From Chitinophaga qingshengii (GTDB lineage Bacteria; Bacteroidota; Bacteroidia; Chitinophagales; Chitinophagaceae), in assembly GCF_014529935.1 (NCBI RefSeq), contig NZ_JACVFC010000001.1, forward strand, positions 3,224,001 through 3,288,000: DNA of 64,000 bases. The letters are read 5' to 3'. The notes under the pieces are model-generated. The model was not told where the DNA came from. It searched no databases and saw only the letters and a program-made list of their open reading frames with translations. Each line of letters starts with the position of its first letter. Positions within the stretch are counted from its first letter, which is position 1. This document shows, piece by piece, positions 24,788 through 34,600 of this stretch. Both the position numbers and the translations under genes were made by a program.

Positions 24788-25405
24788 TTAAGCGCTGATG
24801 GCCAACTGTTTGTCCACCACGGCGAGCAGCGCGTCAACGGAGAAGCTATCCTGCAACCAGGTATCGGCAAAACTGTAGGTAATCTCCAGGGAAGGAGTAA
24901 TCAGGTAAACTGCCGGAACAGGCACATCTGCATTTACACCGGCAACACGGCCCCAGATAGGATCGCTCTCCCGGTAAATACCAGCTTTGCGCGCAATACG
25001 GTGTTGTGCATCCCGCACCACATCAAAAGGCAGCGGCTGGCGGTTAAATTCGGTAAAGTGCTTTTTGCCTTCGCTGGATAATACCAGCAAACGCGCCCCG
25101 GCAGCTTCTATGGCAGCATGTTTCTCTATTAATTCAGCCATCAGCCTATCTCCGTAACCGTTCCAGTTCACAGAATAAAATGCCACTACCAAAGGCTGGG
25201 CTGTCAGCAAATGCAGGGAAGTACCACCCGTAGCTGTTTGCAGTAATGGCCCGCTGTTAATCACATTGTCTTCTTCCAGGTAAAAATCAGGGAAAAATTG
25301 TCCGGCTGTCAGCGGACGGATACGCTCCCGGTTTCTTACCGGGCTGGGAAACTGATCAGCTATAGGTTCAGGCAGATAATCTGCATAACGGTGTAAGGTA
25401 GACAT
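24788..25405 (-). CDS. peroxiredoxin-like (AhpC/TSA fold) protein without cysteine
   Basis: The frame opens at a GTG (25456); the ATG at 25405 (MSTLHRYADYLPEPIADQFP) gives 205 residues, and a -7 element at 25476-25483 fits it. The sequence reads as a thioredoxin-like redoxin: LTAGQFFPDFYLEEDNVINS, then the beta-strand/helix LVVAFYSVNWNGYGDRLMAE, LLVLSSEGKKHFTEFN, DAQHRIARKAGIY and PAVYLITPSLEITYSFADTW. The position of the peroxidatic cysteine is occupied by NWNGYG, and no cysteine occurs anywhere, so it cannot work as a thiol peroxidase. It may bind or sense instead. Confidence 0.8.
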   Translation of the reverse strand: MSTLHRYADYLPEPIADQFPSPVRNRERIRPLTAGQFFPDFYLEEDNVINSGPLLQTATGGTSLHLLTAQPLVVAFYSVNWNGYGDRLMAELIEKHAAIEAAGARLLVLSSEGKKHFTEFNRQPLPFDVVRDAQHRIARKAGIYRESDPIWGRVAGVNADVPVPAVYLITPSLEITYSFADTWLQDSFSVDALLAVVDKQLAISA

Positions 25406-25475
25406 GCTCGCTGTTTTTAATGGCTGATAAAAAATCCGTAGCAGGGGTTTTATCACGCGTAGTTTTATAATGATA

Positions 25476-25483
25476 CAAAGATA
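25476..25483 (-). promoter_or_regulatory. -7 element of the peroxiredoxin-like gene
   Basis: TATCTTTG on the minus strand is an exact TAnnTTTG, about 65 bases upstream of the preferred ATG at 25405. Confidence 0.55.
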
Positions 25484-25637
25484 AGGGAAAAATCTTATTA
25501 TCCTACTAATTCTATAGACTATATGCGTTTAAAAACATAAAACATTGATTGTTATTATCTTGTACCATATTTTTTTAGGGAGATGACCAACGGGAAGATA
25601 AACACCGAAAAAAGGATCATCGAAAATAAATGACACC

Positions 25638-25667
25638 TGGTCAAAAGATTCCTGCAGATGGTCAAAA
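25638..25667 (+). promoter_or_regulatory. direct-repeat site, candidate LytTR binding site
   Basis: Two copies of TGGTCAAAA (25638-25646 and 25659-25667) are spaced 21 bases start to start, two helical turns, which is the normal layout of LytTR-regulator sites. A related inverted TGACCA lies at 25583-25588. The sites would centre near -66 and -45 of the start predicted from TAGGTTTG at 25696. A LytTR response regulator is encoded two genes downstream. Confidence 0.65.
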
Positions 25668-25695
25668 ACCGGCCGTCTGAAAGCTATACAGGGAT

Positions 25696-25703
25696 TAGGT
25701 TTG
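25696..25703 (+). promoter_or_regulatory. -7 element of the acyltransferase-LytSR-bestrophin operon
   Basis: TAGGTTTG is an exact TAnnTTTG, 28 bases after the second direct repeat and about 18 bases before the ATG at 25722. No -33 TTTG is seen at the normal distance, which fits dependence on an activator. Confidence 0.6.
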
Positions 25704-25721
25704 CTCAAAACAGCCCGTAAA

Positions 25722-26840
25722 ATGCAAACAAAATCCTGTCGATTGGTTTACCTGGACTGGCTCCGGGTAGTGGCGATATCCGGTATTTTCCTGTTTACCG
25801 CAGCGCGTCCTTTTACACAGCATGCCACCGGTGCCGCACCGGAAAAAATAGACTATATGCTCAACAGCAGTTGCATACCGCTACTGTTCTTCATCTCAGG
25901 CGCTGCCGCCGTGCATATGGCGCTGAAACGCAGCCGCACCAAAATGATCTTACTATGGATACGCCGCTTGCTGGCCCCCATCATCACCGGCCTGTTCCTC
26001 CTGCTGCCACCACTGATTTACCTGGACCAACAGAAGACAGGCCACCATTTTTGGTCATACTATGCCATAGCAATACGACTGGCACTACATCCGGCTAACT
26101 GGCACCACCTCTGGGTGATCATTTGCCTCGCCCTCAATATGATGCTGATGATACCGCTGTTCCGCTGGCAGCGCACCGCCTCGGCCCGCAGGTTCCAGCA
26201 ACGGCTGCTGTGGTTCGCCGCCGGCAAACGAATATTCCTGTTACTACTGCCGGTGGCCGTAACATTTATAGCCGGTCTCCTGCTGGGATATCCCGGTTAT
26301 ATACTGGTCATCCTGTACTGGTGGCTGCTGTTACTGCTGGGTTACTGTTGTATGCTGCAACCCGCGCTGATGAACAGCCTGCAACGCAACCGCCGTTGCT
26401 CTTTTATATTGTTACTGGTGGCGGTCTCTCTGGTCATTGCCGGTCACCGCTGCCACACAGGGCCGCTGGTAGCGGTATTCGTAGAACCGGTCCACGCCGG
26501 CCTCTGGGTGTTTTGCCTGACGGGTTACGGCAAAAAATACCTGGACCAGGACCTTCCTATACGCCACTACGCCAACCTCTTTGCCTGGCCATTTTATCTC
26601 CTGCAACAGCCGCTGGTCGTGATTATCGCAGCCTTTGTCATGCACCGGGAATATCCGCCCGCGCTGGGATATACTTTTGTGGTCCTGAGTACCTATCTTT
26701 TTGCCCTGCTGATTTTTCACCTGCTGATTAAACCGTTTGTGCTCACCCGTTTTTTCTTCGGCGTAAAACCAGGCACACCGCCCATTACCACCGGTAAAGT
26801 GGTGAAGGTGCCTACACCCCCTTCCGATTTTTTTTACTAA
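25722..26840 (+). CDS. acyltransferase-3-like integral membrane protein
   Basis: The frame opens at a TTG (25701) that overlaps the -7 element; the ATG at 25722 gives 372 residues. About ten transmembrane helices and the N-terminal family segment RLVYLDWLRVVAISGIFLF are visible, as in acyltransferase-3/OpgC proteins that acylate sugars at the membrane. At the place where the family has a catalytic histidine at the end of helix 1, this protein has FTAARPF, so activity is doubtful unless another residue replaces it. It is the first gene of a tight operon with kinase (9 bases), LytTR regulator and bestrophin, and is probably controlled by them. Confidence 0.8.
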   Translation: MQTKSCRLVYLDWLRVVAISGIFLFTAARPFTQHATGAAPEKIDYMLNSSCIPLLFFISGAAAVHMALKRSRTKMILLWIRRLLAPIITGLFLLLPPLIYLDQQKTGHHFWSYYAIAIRLALHPANWHHLWVIICLALNMMLMIPLFRWQRTASARRFQQRLLWFAAGKRIFLLLLPVAVTFIAGLLLGYPGYILVILYWWLLLLLGYCCMLQPALMNSLQRNRRCSFILLLVAVSLVIAGHRCHTGPLVAVFVEPVHAGLWVFCLTGYGKKYLDQDLPIRHYANLFAWPFYLLQQPLVVIIAAFVMHREYPPALGYTFVVLSTYLFALLIFHLLIKPFVLTRFFFGVKPGTPPITTGKVVKVPTPPSDFFY

Positions 26841-26849
26841 CTTAATTTA

Positions 26850-27866
26850 ATGGAACAGTTCTGGCGCAAATACATTTTCCCGTTTTTATATGCCCTTTTG
26901 ATCTACACCGCCATGCGCCTGATCAACGCGGTGCTTACCGGCTTCCGGTTCTGGGAACGCCCCCTGCTGGAAACGTCGATAGAGTTTCTGCTGCTGTTCA
27001 TGGGATATGTTTACAGCTATGTGCTCAATTACCTGCTCCGGTACTATCAGCGCAAACCCAAGCCCGGTCCGGTTATCAAGGAATACCTGGTAGTATCTGC
27101 CGTCATCATTGCCATGACAGACGGTATCATCCTGCCTATCCAGCACTTTACCGGCGACAACGGCAGCCAGTTGTACGACGTGATCAATTTCACGCTGATC
27201 CCTACCCTGTTTTACCTGCTGTACTATGTGATCAAACGCGCCAATGCCTCGTTACGTAAGAGCTACGAACAACAGCTGCTGCTGGAAAAAATCAGTAACA
27301 ACCAGTTACAAACAGAACTCCGTTTTCTCAAAGCCCAGTTCCATCCCCACTTCCTGTTCAATGCGCTGAATACAGTTTACTTCCAGATGGATGAAAACAT
27401 CGGTACCGCCAAACAAACCGTGGAAACGCTCTCCGAACTGCTGCGTTACCAGTTGTACGACCATCAGCAAACCGTGACGGTAGGAAAGGAGCTGCAATAC
27501 CTGCAAACCTATATCGGCTTGCAACGTAGCCGGATGAACGACCACCTCCGGTTACAGGTAGAAATAGACAACCAGCTGAACAAACAAAGCGTATACCCGT
27601 TATTGTTATTACCCCTGGTAGAAAATGCCTTTAAATACGCCGGCGGTGAATATTGGATTCATATCTCCGCCAACCTGCAAAACGGATGGCTGGTATTTCA
27701 TGTGAGCAATGCCGTGCCTACGGCCATTGAAGTGAAACAGCGGAGGGGCGGCATAGGACTGGAGAACCTGCGCCGCCGCCTCGCCTTGCTTTACCCGGAG
27801 AAACATGAACTGGCGCTTTGTAATCACCCCGACAGCTATTCGGCAGACCTAAAAATTGCTTTATGA
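26850..27866 (+). CDS. LytS/YehU-type sensor histidine kinase
   Basis: A 338-residue membrane kinase. Four hydrophobic helices lie at about residues 8-30, 42-65, 78-98 and 112-130; the His_kinase domain (PF06580 type) follows with the phospho-acceptor at H167 in AQFHPHFLFNALNTVYFQM, and the ATP-binding N-box (LLLLPLVENAFKYAGGEYWI) and G-box (RRGGIGLENLRRRL). It should phosphorylate the LytTR regulator encoded next; the two genes overlap by 4 bases. There is no large extracellular sensor domain, so it probably senses a membrane event, perhaps linked to the acyltransferase or bestrophin in the same operon. Confidence 0.93.
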   Translation: MEQFWRKYIFPFLYALLIYTAMRLINAVLTGFRFWERPLLETSIEFLLLFMGYVYSYVLNYLLRYYQRKPKPGPVIKEYLVVSAVIIAMTDGIILPIQHFTGDNGSQLYDVINFTLIPTLFYLLYYVIKRANASLRKSYEQQLLLEKISNNQLQTELRFLKAQFHPHFLFNALNTVYFQMDENIGTAKQTVETLSELLRYQLYDHQQTVTVGKELQYLQTYIGLQRSRMNDHLRLQVEIDNQLNKQSVYPLLLLPLVENAFKYAGGEYWIHISANLQNGWLVFHVSNAVPTAIEVKQRRGGIGLENLRRRLALLYPEKHELALCNHPDSYSADLKIAL

Positions 27867-28570
27867 AGATCAGTTGTATTATCACGGACGACGAACCTAT
27901 AGCCCGTAAAGGACTGGCCGGATATGTGGAAAAAATAGATTTCCTGACACTGGCCGGTGTTTGCGAAGACGCGCTGTCACTCAATAACCTGCTCCGGCAG
28001 CAGCCGGTCGACCTGCTTTTCCTGGACATCGAAATGCCCTATATCAACGGGGTAGAACTGCTGGAAAGTCTGACTCATCCGCCGAAAGTGATTTTCACTA
28101 CCGCCTACGAACAATACGCCCTCAAAGGCTTTGAGCTGGATGCCATCGATTACCTCATGAAACCCATTTCCTTTGAGCGGTTCCTGAAGGCGGCCAATCG
28201 CGCCCTGGAAGTATTTTCCCCTGCCACGGCCACTCCTGTGGCAGAAAGGGATATCTACATAAAAACCGGGGAAAAATTGGTACGGGTACTGCTGGAAGAC
28301 ATTATCTTTATTGAGGCAATGGAAAACTATGTGAATATCCACACCACACACGGACGGTACCTTACGCACGCTACCCTGAAAGCGGTAGCCGAAAATGTGA
28401 CCGGTCCGGAATTTGTTCAAACCCATAAATCGTATATCATCAATACCCGGAAGATCACCAGTATAGAAGGCAACAGAATTTCCATGGGACAAGCCTTCGT
28501 ACCCGTGTCCAGGGGTTTGAAAGACAGTGTAATGAACATCATCCTGAAAGACAAATTGCTGAAGAAATAA
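27863..28570 (+). CDS. LytTR-family response regulator
   Basis: A 235-residue regulator with a receiver domain (about 1-120; acidic pocket D9/D10, phospho-acceptor D55 in LLFLDIEMPYINGVELL, conserved Lys in DYLMKPI) and a LytTR DNA-binding domain (about 135-235; LEDIIFIEAMENYVNIHTTH, FVQTHKSYIINTRKITSIEG). LytTR domains bind two direct repeats spaced by two helical turns; such a pair is present at 25638-25667 before the first gene of this operon. It therefore probably controls its own operon. Confidence 0.94.
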   Translation: MKISCIITDDEPIARKGLAGYVEKIDFLTLAGVCEDALSLNNLLRQQPVDLLFLDIEMPYINGVELLESLTHPPKVIFTTAYEQYALKGFELDAIDYLMKPISFERFLKAANRALEVFSPATATPVAERDIYIKTGEKLVRVLLEDIIFIEAMENYVNIHTTHGRYLTHATLKAVAENVTGPEFVQTHKSYIINTRKITSIEGNRISMGQAFVPVSRGLKDSVMNIILKDKLLKK

Positions 28571-28579
28571 ATCAGACAT

Positions 28580-29488
28580 ATGCTGCTGAAACACAAACTC
28601 TCCCTGGCTCAGATCTTTACCTTCACCTGGAAGGTAGATGTAATGCTGCTGCTTTGTTGTACCCTCGTGTATTTTGTGGATAAATACTGGCTATCGGCCC
28701 ATATAGCCATCCCCGTGGCAGTATCGGCAGTATTGGGTACCGCCATCGCTTTTTTTATCGGTTTCAATAACAACCAGGCCTACGACCGCTGGTGGGAGGC
28801 CCGCATGATATGGGGGGCATTGGTCAACGACTCCCGTTCCTGGGCCAGAAGCCTGCTCTACTACACGCAGACCAACGGTGACCAGGAAAAAAAGACCTTT
28901 GTCCGTCACATGATCTACCGGCACCTCTCGTTTGTTTACGCCCTGAAAACCGCCCTCCGCAAACTCCCCGACGACTACTACACCCGCTACCTTACCAAAG
29001 AAGAAATAGACTACGTTCAGCAACAGCAAAATATTCCCAATGCCCTGCTGAACCTGCAATCGGAAGATCTGCAACGACTCCGGGATTCCGGCGCGATAGA
29101 CGGCTTCGCTTTTATTGAACTCAACGACCTGCTGGTAAAGCACTGCGATGAAATGGGAAAGTCAGAAAGAATCAAAAACACCGTCTTCCCACCCAGTTAT
29201 GTCTATTTCACCCGCCTTTTTATCTGGTTTTATGTGATCATGAATACCCTGATGATGACCGAATCCATCGGAGCCTGGTCCATCCTCTTCGGATGGGTGT
29301 TCGGCTTCGTGTTCCATGTCACCCACCTCAACGGGATCGCACTCATGAACCCATTCGACTATCATCCGCTGGGAACCCCGCTGGACAGCATTTCCCGCAC
29401 CATAGAAATCAATTTGATAGAACTGATGGGCGATGAACCGGTACCCCAACCCGTAAAACCCAAGTTTGAAGGGCTATATATTATGTAA
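28580..29488 (+). CDS. bestrophin-family ion channel
   Basis: A 302-residue protein of the bestrophin/UPF0187 family: N-terminal helices (LAQIFTFTWKVDVMLLLCCT), the signature FFIGFNNNQAYDRWWEARMI, WGALVNDSRSWARS, and the C-terminal helix pair with NPFDYHPLGTPLDSISRTIE. Bacterial members form pentameric pores that conduct anions or cations. It is the last gene of the acyltransferase-LytSR operon (9 bases after the regulator). The stop codon is part of the left arm of a palindromic repeat. Confidence 0.92.
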   Translation: MLLKHKLSLAQIFTFTWKVDVMLLLCCTLVYFVDKYWLSAHIAIPVAVSAVLGTAIAFFIGFNNNQAYDRWWEARMIWGALVNDSRSWARSLLYYTQTNGDQEKKTFVRHMIYRHLSFVYALKTALRKLPDDYYTRYLTKEEIDYVQQQQNIPNALLNLQSEDLQRLRDSGAIDGFAFIELNDLLVKHCDEMGKSERIKNTVFPPSYVYFTRLFIWFYVIMNTLMMTESIGAWSILFGWVFGFVFHVTHLNGIALMNPFDYHPLGTPLDSISRTIEINLIELMGDEPVPQPVKPKFEGLYIM

Positions 29489-29606
29489 ATTACGAATGTC
29501 GAATTACGAATGACGAATTATGAGCGAATGAAGCCCTGGTTTGTAAATATTGCCTTATAATGGCCCCCCAATTCGTCATTCGTAATTCGTAATTCCGTAA
29601 TTTTAC
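29485..29606. repeat. ATTACGAAT palindromic repeat between bestrophin and jetA
   Basis: GAATTACGAATGACGAATT (29501-29519) and its exact reverse complement (29570-29588) are the best arms; further copies of ATTACGAA extend both arms with few mismatches to 29485 and 29606. It starts inside the bestrophin stop codon and ends three bases before the jetA ATG, so it fills the whole intergenic space. The loop (about 50 bases) has no gene. Confidence 0.8.
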
Positions 29607-29609
29607 TGC

Positions 29610-31073
29610 ATGACTTATGATCAATTATGTAATCTATATGCCCAGTCCATCACGCTAAAGATACTCCGGGCACGTAGCGCGCCAATGATGTTGTCATTTT
29701 TTCACCAAACATTCAAGGAGAAAAACCATACCACCATTCCCAATGTGGAACTGGTCACCCGTTTGTCCGACCACCTGGCAGCTACCGGCTACCGGGCCAC
29801 AGACGACGAAATAGACGCTACCGGCCTGCTCGACAATGAAGACGAGAGAGCCCGGAATTATGTGGAACAATGGAGCAATAAAGGCTTCCTCCGGAAGTAT
29901 CCCGATGACGACGGCAACGATATCCATGAACTGAGCAGCGATATGGAAAAAGCTATGCACTGGATATCTACCCTCCGGAAAAGGGAGTTTGTGGGTACGG
30001 AAAGCCGCTTTAAAGACATCTTTTCCAAACTGAAGGAACTGGTAGACCAAAGCAATAAAGATCCTAAACAACGTATCCAGGAACTGGAAAAAAAGAAATT
30101 TGAGATAGAACAGGAGATCAAAAGCATCACCATCAGCGGAAAAGTACAGGTATTCGACGATACCCAGATCAAAGAACGCTGCTATGATGTGAACCGCATG
30201 TCCCGTGAACTGCTCAGCGATTTCAAGGAAGTAGAACATAACTTCGAACAAATCACCCAGGAAATATACCGCAAACAAAGCGAACGCGATATCGCCAAAG
30301 GCGCCCTGCTGGCCTATACCCTCGACTCTTTTGAAGCACTCCGCCAGAAAGACCAGGGTAAAAGCTTCTATTCCTTCTGGCAGTTCCTCATGGATGAAAA
30401 CAAGCAGGAGGAAATGCGCGACGTAATCGATAAACTGTACTCTCTGCTGGAAGAAAGGAATATCGAGTACAAAAACGACCGCTTCCTGAAAAAACTGAAA
30501 CAGTTCCTCCATGCCTCCGGCAAAAAAGTGATCGACGCCAACAAAAAACTGAGCGATAAACTCAGCCGCGTACTCAGTGAAAAAAATCTCACCGATCACC
30601 GCAAAGCGGTAGAACTGATCAACGATATCCGGCAGCTGGCCTTCCAAACGCTGGACAATATCCCCGGAGAAGAATTTTATATCGATATAGAAAGCGACCC
30701 CGAAATAGATATGCTGGACCGCTGGGAGATGGCGGAAGATAAAAAGGTCCATCCCGACGTGGAATTCCCCGAAGGTATCGGCGGAAATGATTTTGAAGAC
30801 TCCGACCTCGATGCACTGTTCAATCACTTCAACATTGACCGGACATTGCTGGAAGACCGTATCAGCACTCAATTACAAAACAAAAAACAGATCAGTTTGA
30901 AGGAACTGGTGGATATCTATGGTACAGAAAAAGGGCTGACAGAACTCATCACCTATTTCTCCATCGCCAGCCAGTCATCCAGCCATATCATACTGGAAAC
31001 ACCAGATCCGGTATCCCTGGGCAACCGCGTCATCAACATGCCGATGGTGCTGTTTACAAACTCTCAAAACTAA
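29610..31073 (+). CDS. jetA: JetA/MksF-like condensin subunit (DUF3375)
   Basis: A 487-residue protein of the DUF3375 family, the kleisin-like subunit of Wadjet and MksBEF complexes. The N-terminal domain (about 1-110) is winged-helix-like (SPMMLSFFHQTFKEKN, LSDHLAATGYRATDDE), followed by long helices and coiled coil (about 115-245 and 280-345) and a C-terminal domain (VELINDIRQLAFQTLDNIPG, KKQISLKELVDIYGTEKGL). It should bridge the heads of the SMC-like JetC together with JetB. jetB follows after 8 bases and jetC overlaps jetB. No jetD follows, so plasmid cutting as in Wadjet is not expected from this locus alone. Confidence 0.88.
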   Translation: MTYDQLCNLYAQSITLKILRARSAPMMLSFFHQTFKEKNHTTIPNVELVTRLSDHLAATGYRATDDEIDATGLLDNEDERARNYVEQWSNKGFLRKYPDDDGNDIHELSSDMEKAMHWISTLRKREFVGTESRFKDIFSKLKELVDQSNKDPKQRIQELEKKKFEIEQEIKSITISGKVQVFDDTQIKERCYDVNRMSRELLSDFKEVEHNFEQITQEIYRKQSERDIAKGALLAYTLDSFEALRQKDQGKSFYSFWQFLMDENKQEEMRDVIDKLYSLLEERNIEYKNDRFLKKLKQFLHASGKKVIDANKKLSDKLSRVLSEKNLTDHRKAVELINDIRQLAFQTLDNIPGEEFYIDIESDPEIDMLDRWEMAEDKKVHPDVEFPEGIGGNDFEDSDLDALFNHFNIDRTLLEDRISTQLQNKKQISLKELVDIYGTEKGLTELITYFSIASQSSSHIILETPDPVSLGNRVINMPMVLFTNSQN

Positions 31074-31081
31074 AACGAAAC

Positions 31082-31678
31082 ATGGCCGATCACAATATTT
31101 CTCCCTTTGCGCACGTGTTCCTCAAACTCATGCAGGGCCCCGTGTACGAAGAAGACAAAGCATACTGGAAAGACCTGCTGGGCTGGCAAACAGAACTCAG
31201 CAAATACCTTAACCAGGTAGGACTGCAACTCATTATCAACGAAAGCGATGGTTTTGCCCGTATCCTGCAACCTGAGGCAGATGATACCTCCGGCGATAAA
31301 CCATTGCCACGCCTCATGCGTAAAACCAGGCTCACCTACGAAGCCACGCTGCTCTGCATCGTACTCCGCGAAGCCCTCGATGAATTTGACATCAAAGGCA
31401 ACGGTACCCGGCTGTTCATGACCCAAAAAGAAATCAAGGAAAGACTCGCCTTGTTCTTCAAAGAGCGGAACAACAAATCCAAACTGCTCAAAGACCTGAA
31501 CAAACCCATCAACAGCCTGCTGAATATCGGTATCCTCAAAGCTACCCGCGAAGACGCGGCCAACAAGGAACTGCATCAGTACGAGGTAAAAAGAGTGATC
31601 AAAGCACTGGTCAACAACGAGAAACTGGAAGAAATTAAATCAAAACTGAATTTGCATGTCCACCCTGTTCAACAGTGA
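31082..31678 (+). CDS. jetB: JetB/MksE-like condensin subunit (DUF4194)
   Basis: A 198-residue protein of the DUF4194 family, the KITE-type subunit of Wadjet/Mks complexes. Visible segments are the helical N-terminus (FAHVFLKLMQGPVYEEDKAY), LQLIINESDGFARI, a winged-helix stretch (TRLTYEATLLCIVLREALDE) and the MTQKEIKERLALFFKERNNK and LNIGILKATREDAANKELHQ segments. It should bind JetA and help close the JetC ring. Its last 23 bases overlap the start of jetC, so translation is probably coupled. Confidence 0.87.
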   Translation: MADHNISPFAHVFLKLMQGPVYEEDKAYWKDLLGWQTELSKYLNQVGLQLIINESDGFARILQPEADDTSGDKPLPRLMRKTRLTYEATLLCIVLREALDEFDIKGNGTRLFMTQKEIKERLALFFKERNNKSKLLKDLNKPINSLLNIGILKATREDAANKELHQYEVKRVIKALVNNEKLEEIKSKLNLHVHPVQQ

Positions 31679-34600
31679 TTCAAAAGAAAGCGGGTTCCGG
31701 TTACAATATCTTGAAATATACAACTGGGGCACGTTCCATAATAAAATATACCGACTTAACACCAGCGGCCAGACCTCTCTGCTCACCGGCGCCAACGGTA
31801 GCGGTAAAACCACGCTCATCGACGCCCTGCTGACACTGCTCGTGCCAGCCGGTAAACGTTTTTATAACCAGTCGTCCGGTACCGATCAAAGGAAAGACCG
31901 TGGTGAAGAATCCTACTTCTGGGGATACTACGGTAAAACATTCTCCGAAGACTCGCTGCAATCTAAAACAGAACAGCTCCGTCATAAGGAAAACAACCCG
32001 TACTCGGTACTGCTGGCCTATTTCTACAATGCCGCCACCATGCACCAGATCACCCTGGCGCAGGTACGCTGGTACTCCGGAGAACTGAAAAGACAATTCA
32101 TCGTATCTCCGCATAAACTCAATATCAACGACCACTTCGGCAACGGTAAATTCGATATGAAAGGCGATTGGAAAAAGAAACTACGCCTGGAATTCCCGAA
32201 AACAGAAATTACCGACAGCTTCAAGGAATACGCTGCCCTCTTCAGCAATATCTTCGGCCTGCGCAGTGAAAAAGCCCTGTCTCTCTTCAACCAGACAGTA
32301 GGTATCAAAGTGTTGGGCGACCTCAATACCTTTATCCGCGGCCAGATGCTGGAAGAAACCGATGCGGAAGGCGAATTCCTGAAACTGCGCGAAAACTACG
32401 ACAGCCTGCTGTCCAGCCACCGCGCCATCCAGAAAGATGAAACCCAGCTGAAAATGCTGGAACCCATCATCACCAATAAAACCGCGTGGCAGGAACTCCA
32501 GGACCGTAACCACGAACTGCAGATGCTACAGGATCTGCTGCCTGCCTGGTTCAACAAACAGGAAAAAGATATCCTGGAAAATGAACTGGAAGCACTGCAG
32601 AAAGAACAGCAGAAAACAGCCCGCACCCTCACCGGCATCAACGAACACCTGCAAACGCTCAACCTGCGCAAGGATGAACTCATTGCCCAGAAAGCCAATA
32701 ACAGCGTGGACGAGCAACTGCGTTCCATCGAAAAATCCATCCACTACGAACAAAAAGCCCTCGAAGGCAAACGTAATAAGATGGAGGAATACAACATGCT
32801 CGCCGACCGGCTGGAACTGGCGCCCAATCCGGATGAACAGCAGTTCCACGAAAACATTTCAGGCGCTGAACAACTGAAAGGCGCACACGATAAACAACTG
32901 GAAACCCTCCAGGAAGAGATGTTCCATTACAAGAGCAGCCTCACCGCCGAAAGGGCCCAGGTAACACGGCTGGAAGAAGAAATTGAATCCTTCCTCAACC
33001 GCAAAAACAATATTCCCTACGAGCTGGTACGTATCCGTCAACAGCTCGCTGATATGCTCGATGTACAGGAAGAAGACCTGCCGTTTGTGGGAGAGCTCGT
33101 TCGCGTGAAAGACAGCGAAAGCCACTGGGAAAACGCTATTGAGAAAGTGCTGCACAACTTCGGCCTGCGCCTGCTGGTACCGGAAGAGTACATCATGGAC
33201 ATCAATAAGTACATCAACTCCAACAACCTGCAAACACGCCTCGTTTACCACAAAGTGGAAGACGAAAGTTATACCATGCTCCGTATGCCTTCCGAAAAGG
33301 AAAGCCTGCTGCAGAAGATAGAAATCAAACCCGGTACCATCTTCAAGGAATGGCTGCAAAACCAGCTGCTGGACCAGTTTGACTATACCTGTACCGATGA
33401 CATGGCAGTGTTTAATAAATCACGTAAAGCCGTTACTTCCAAAGGACTAACGCGACAGGCTACACGTCATGAGAAAGATGACCGTCCGAATCGTTCACAA
33501 CAAAATAACTACGTACTCGGCTGGAACAATAAAAATAAACTGCGCCTGCTGAAGGAAGAACAGGACGAATGCAACAGCAATATTGAAACGCTGCAACATA
33601 GCATCTCCCAGCTGGAAACCACCCGTAAGAATATTACCACGGTAAATACGCTGCTGAACGCTTTCCTGTCGCTCCGCAACTACAGCGAAATCAACTGGCA
33701 AACACATGCCGGCGTGATCGAGTCATTCGCCCGCGAAAAAGCACAACTGCTGCAAACCAGCGACAAATACCAGGTGATCTGCGATCAGCTCGACGATGTC
33801 ACCGCACAAATCCAGGACAAGGAAAAAGAAAAAGAAAGAGCGCTGCAGGAAAAAGGCCGTATCGATGATAAAGCCGCCGAAAAACTACGTCATTTTAATC
33901 AGCTGAAGGTCAACAAGCTGGACGATGTTTCCCTGCAATATGTACTGGAATACCTGTCCGACCTGTCACTTACCGAACCGGCGGAAACCACCGCAGAACT
34001 GGCTTCTTACCGCAAACGCGCCGATGACAACCTGAAGGCCACCTTGCACGATGCCATGCGCCAATCCGCCGAAAAAGAAGCCGAAATCACCCGGCAGTTA
34101 TCCGCTTTCGTGATGCCGTCCAAAGCCATCCACGATACCTATCCGGAATGGCTCGGCGATGTCAGCGACCTGCAGCCGCATGTACGATACCTCGACGAAT
34201 TCACCTCTCTCTATGAGAATATCAAATACCAGCGCCTCATTGAGCACAAAGAACGTTTCCGTAAATATATGGATACCAGCATGCTCAATGCCATTACAAA
34301 CTACCGGGCATGGATATACGGCCAGGAAGATCTTATCCGCGAAGTGATGGACGATCTGAACGAACCGCTCAGGAACATCACCTTCAACAAAAATCCGGAT
34401 ACTTACCTCCAGCTGGAATGCCGCCATGTAAAAGACGTGGAGATCCGAAACTTCAAGGAAAAACTGAGTGGCGCCGTACCCGACTCCATGAAGTATCACC
34501 TGGAAAAAGACGAAGCCTACGGCGAACAACTCTTTGAAAACATCAAAGTACTGATCACGGAGCTGCAACAGAACGAAGCATGGCGCCGCAAGGTAACGGA

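Noticed and set aside
29694..30872. 392-residue open frame on the minus strand
   Set aside because: It lies entirely antisense to jetA, whose DUF3375 character, order and codon phase are clear. The minus frame is the mirror of a helical, charged protein (rich in Phe and Leu).
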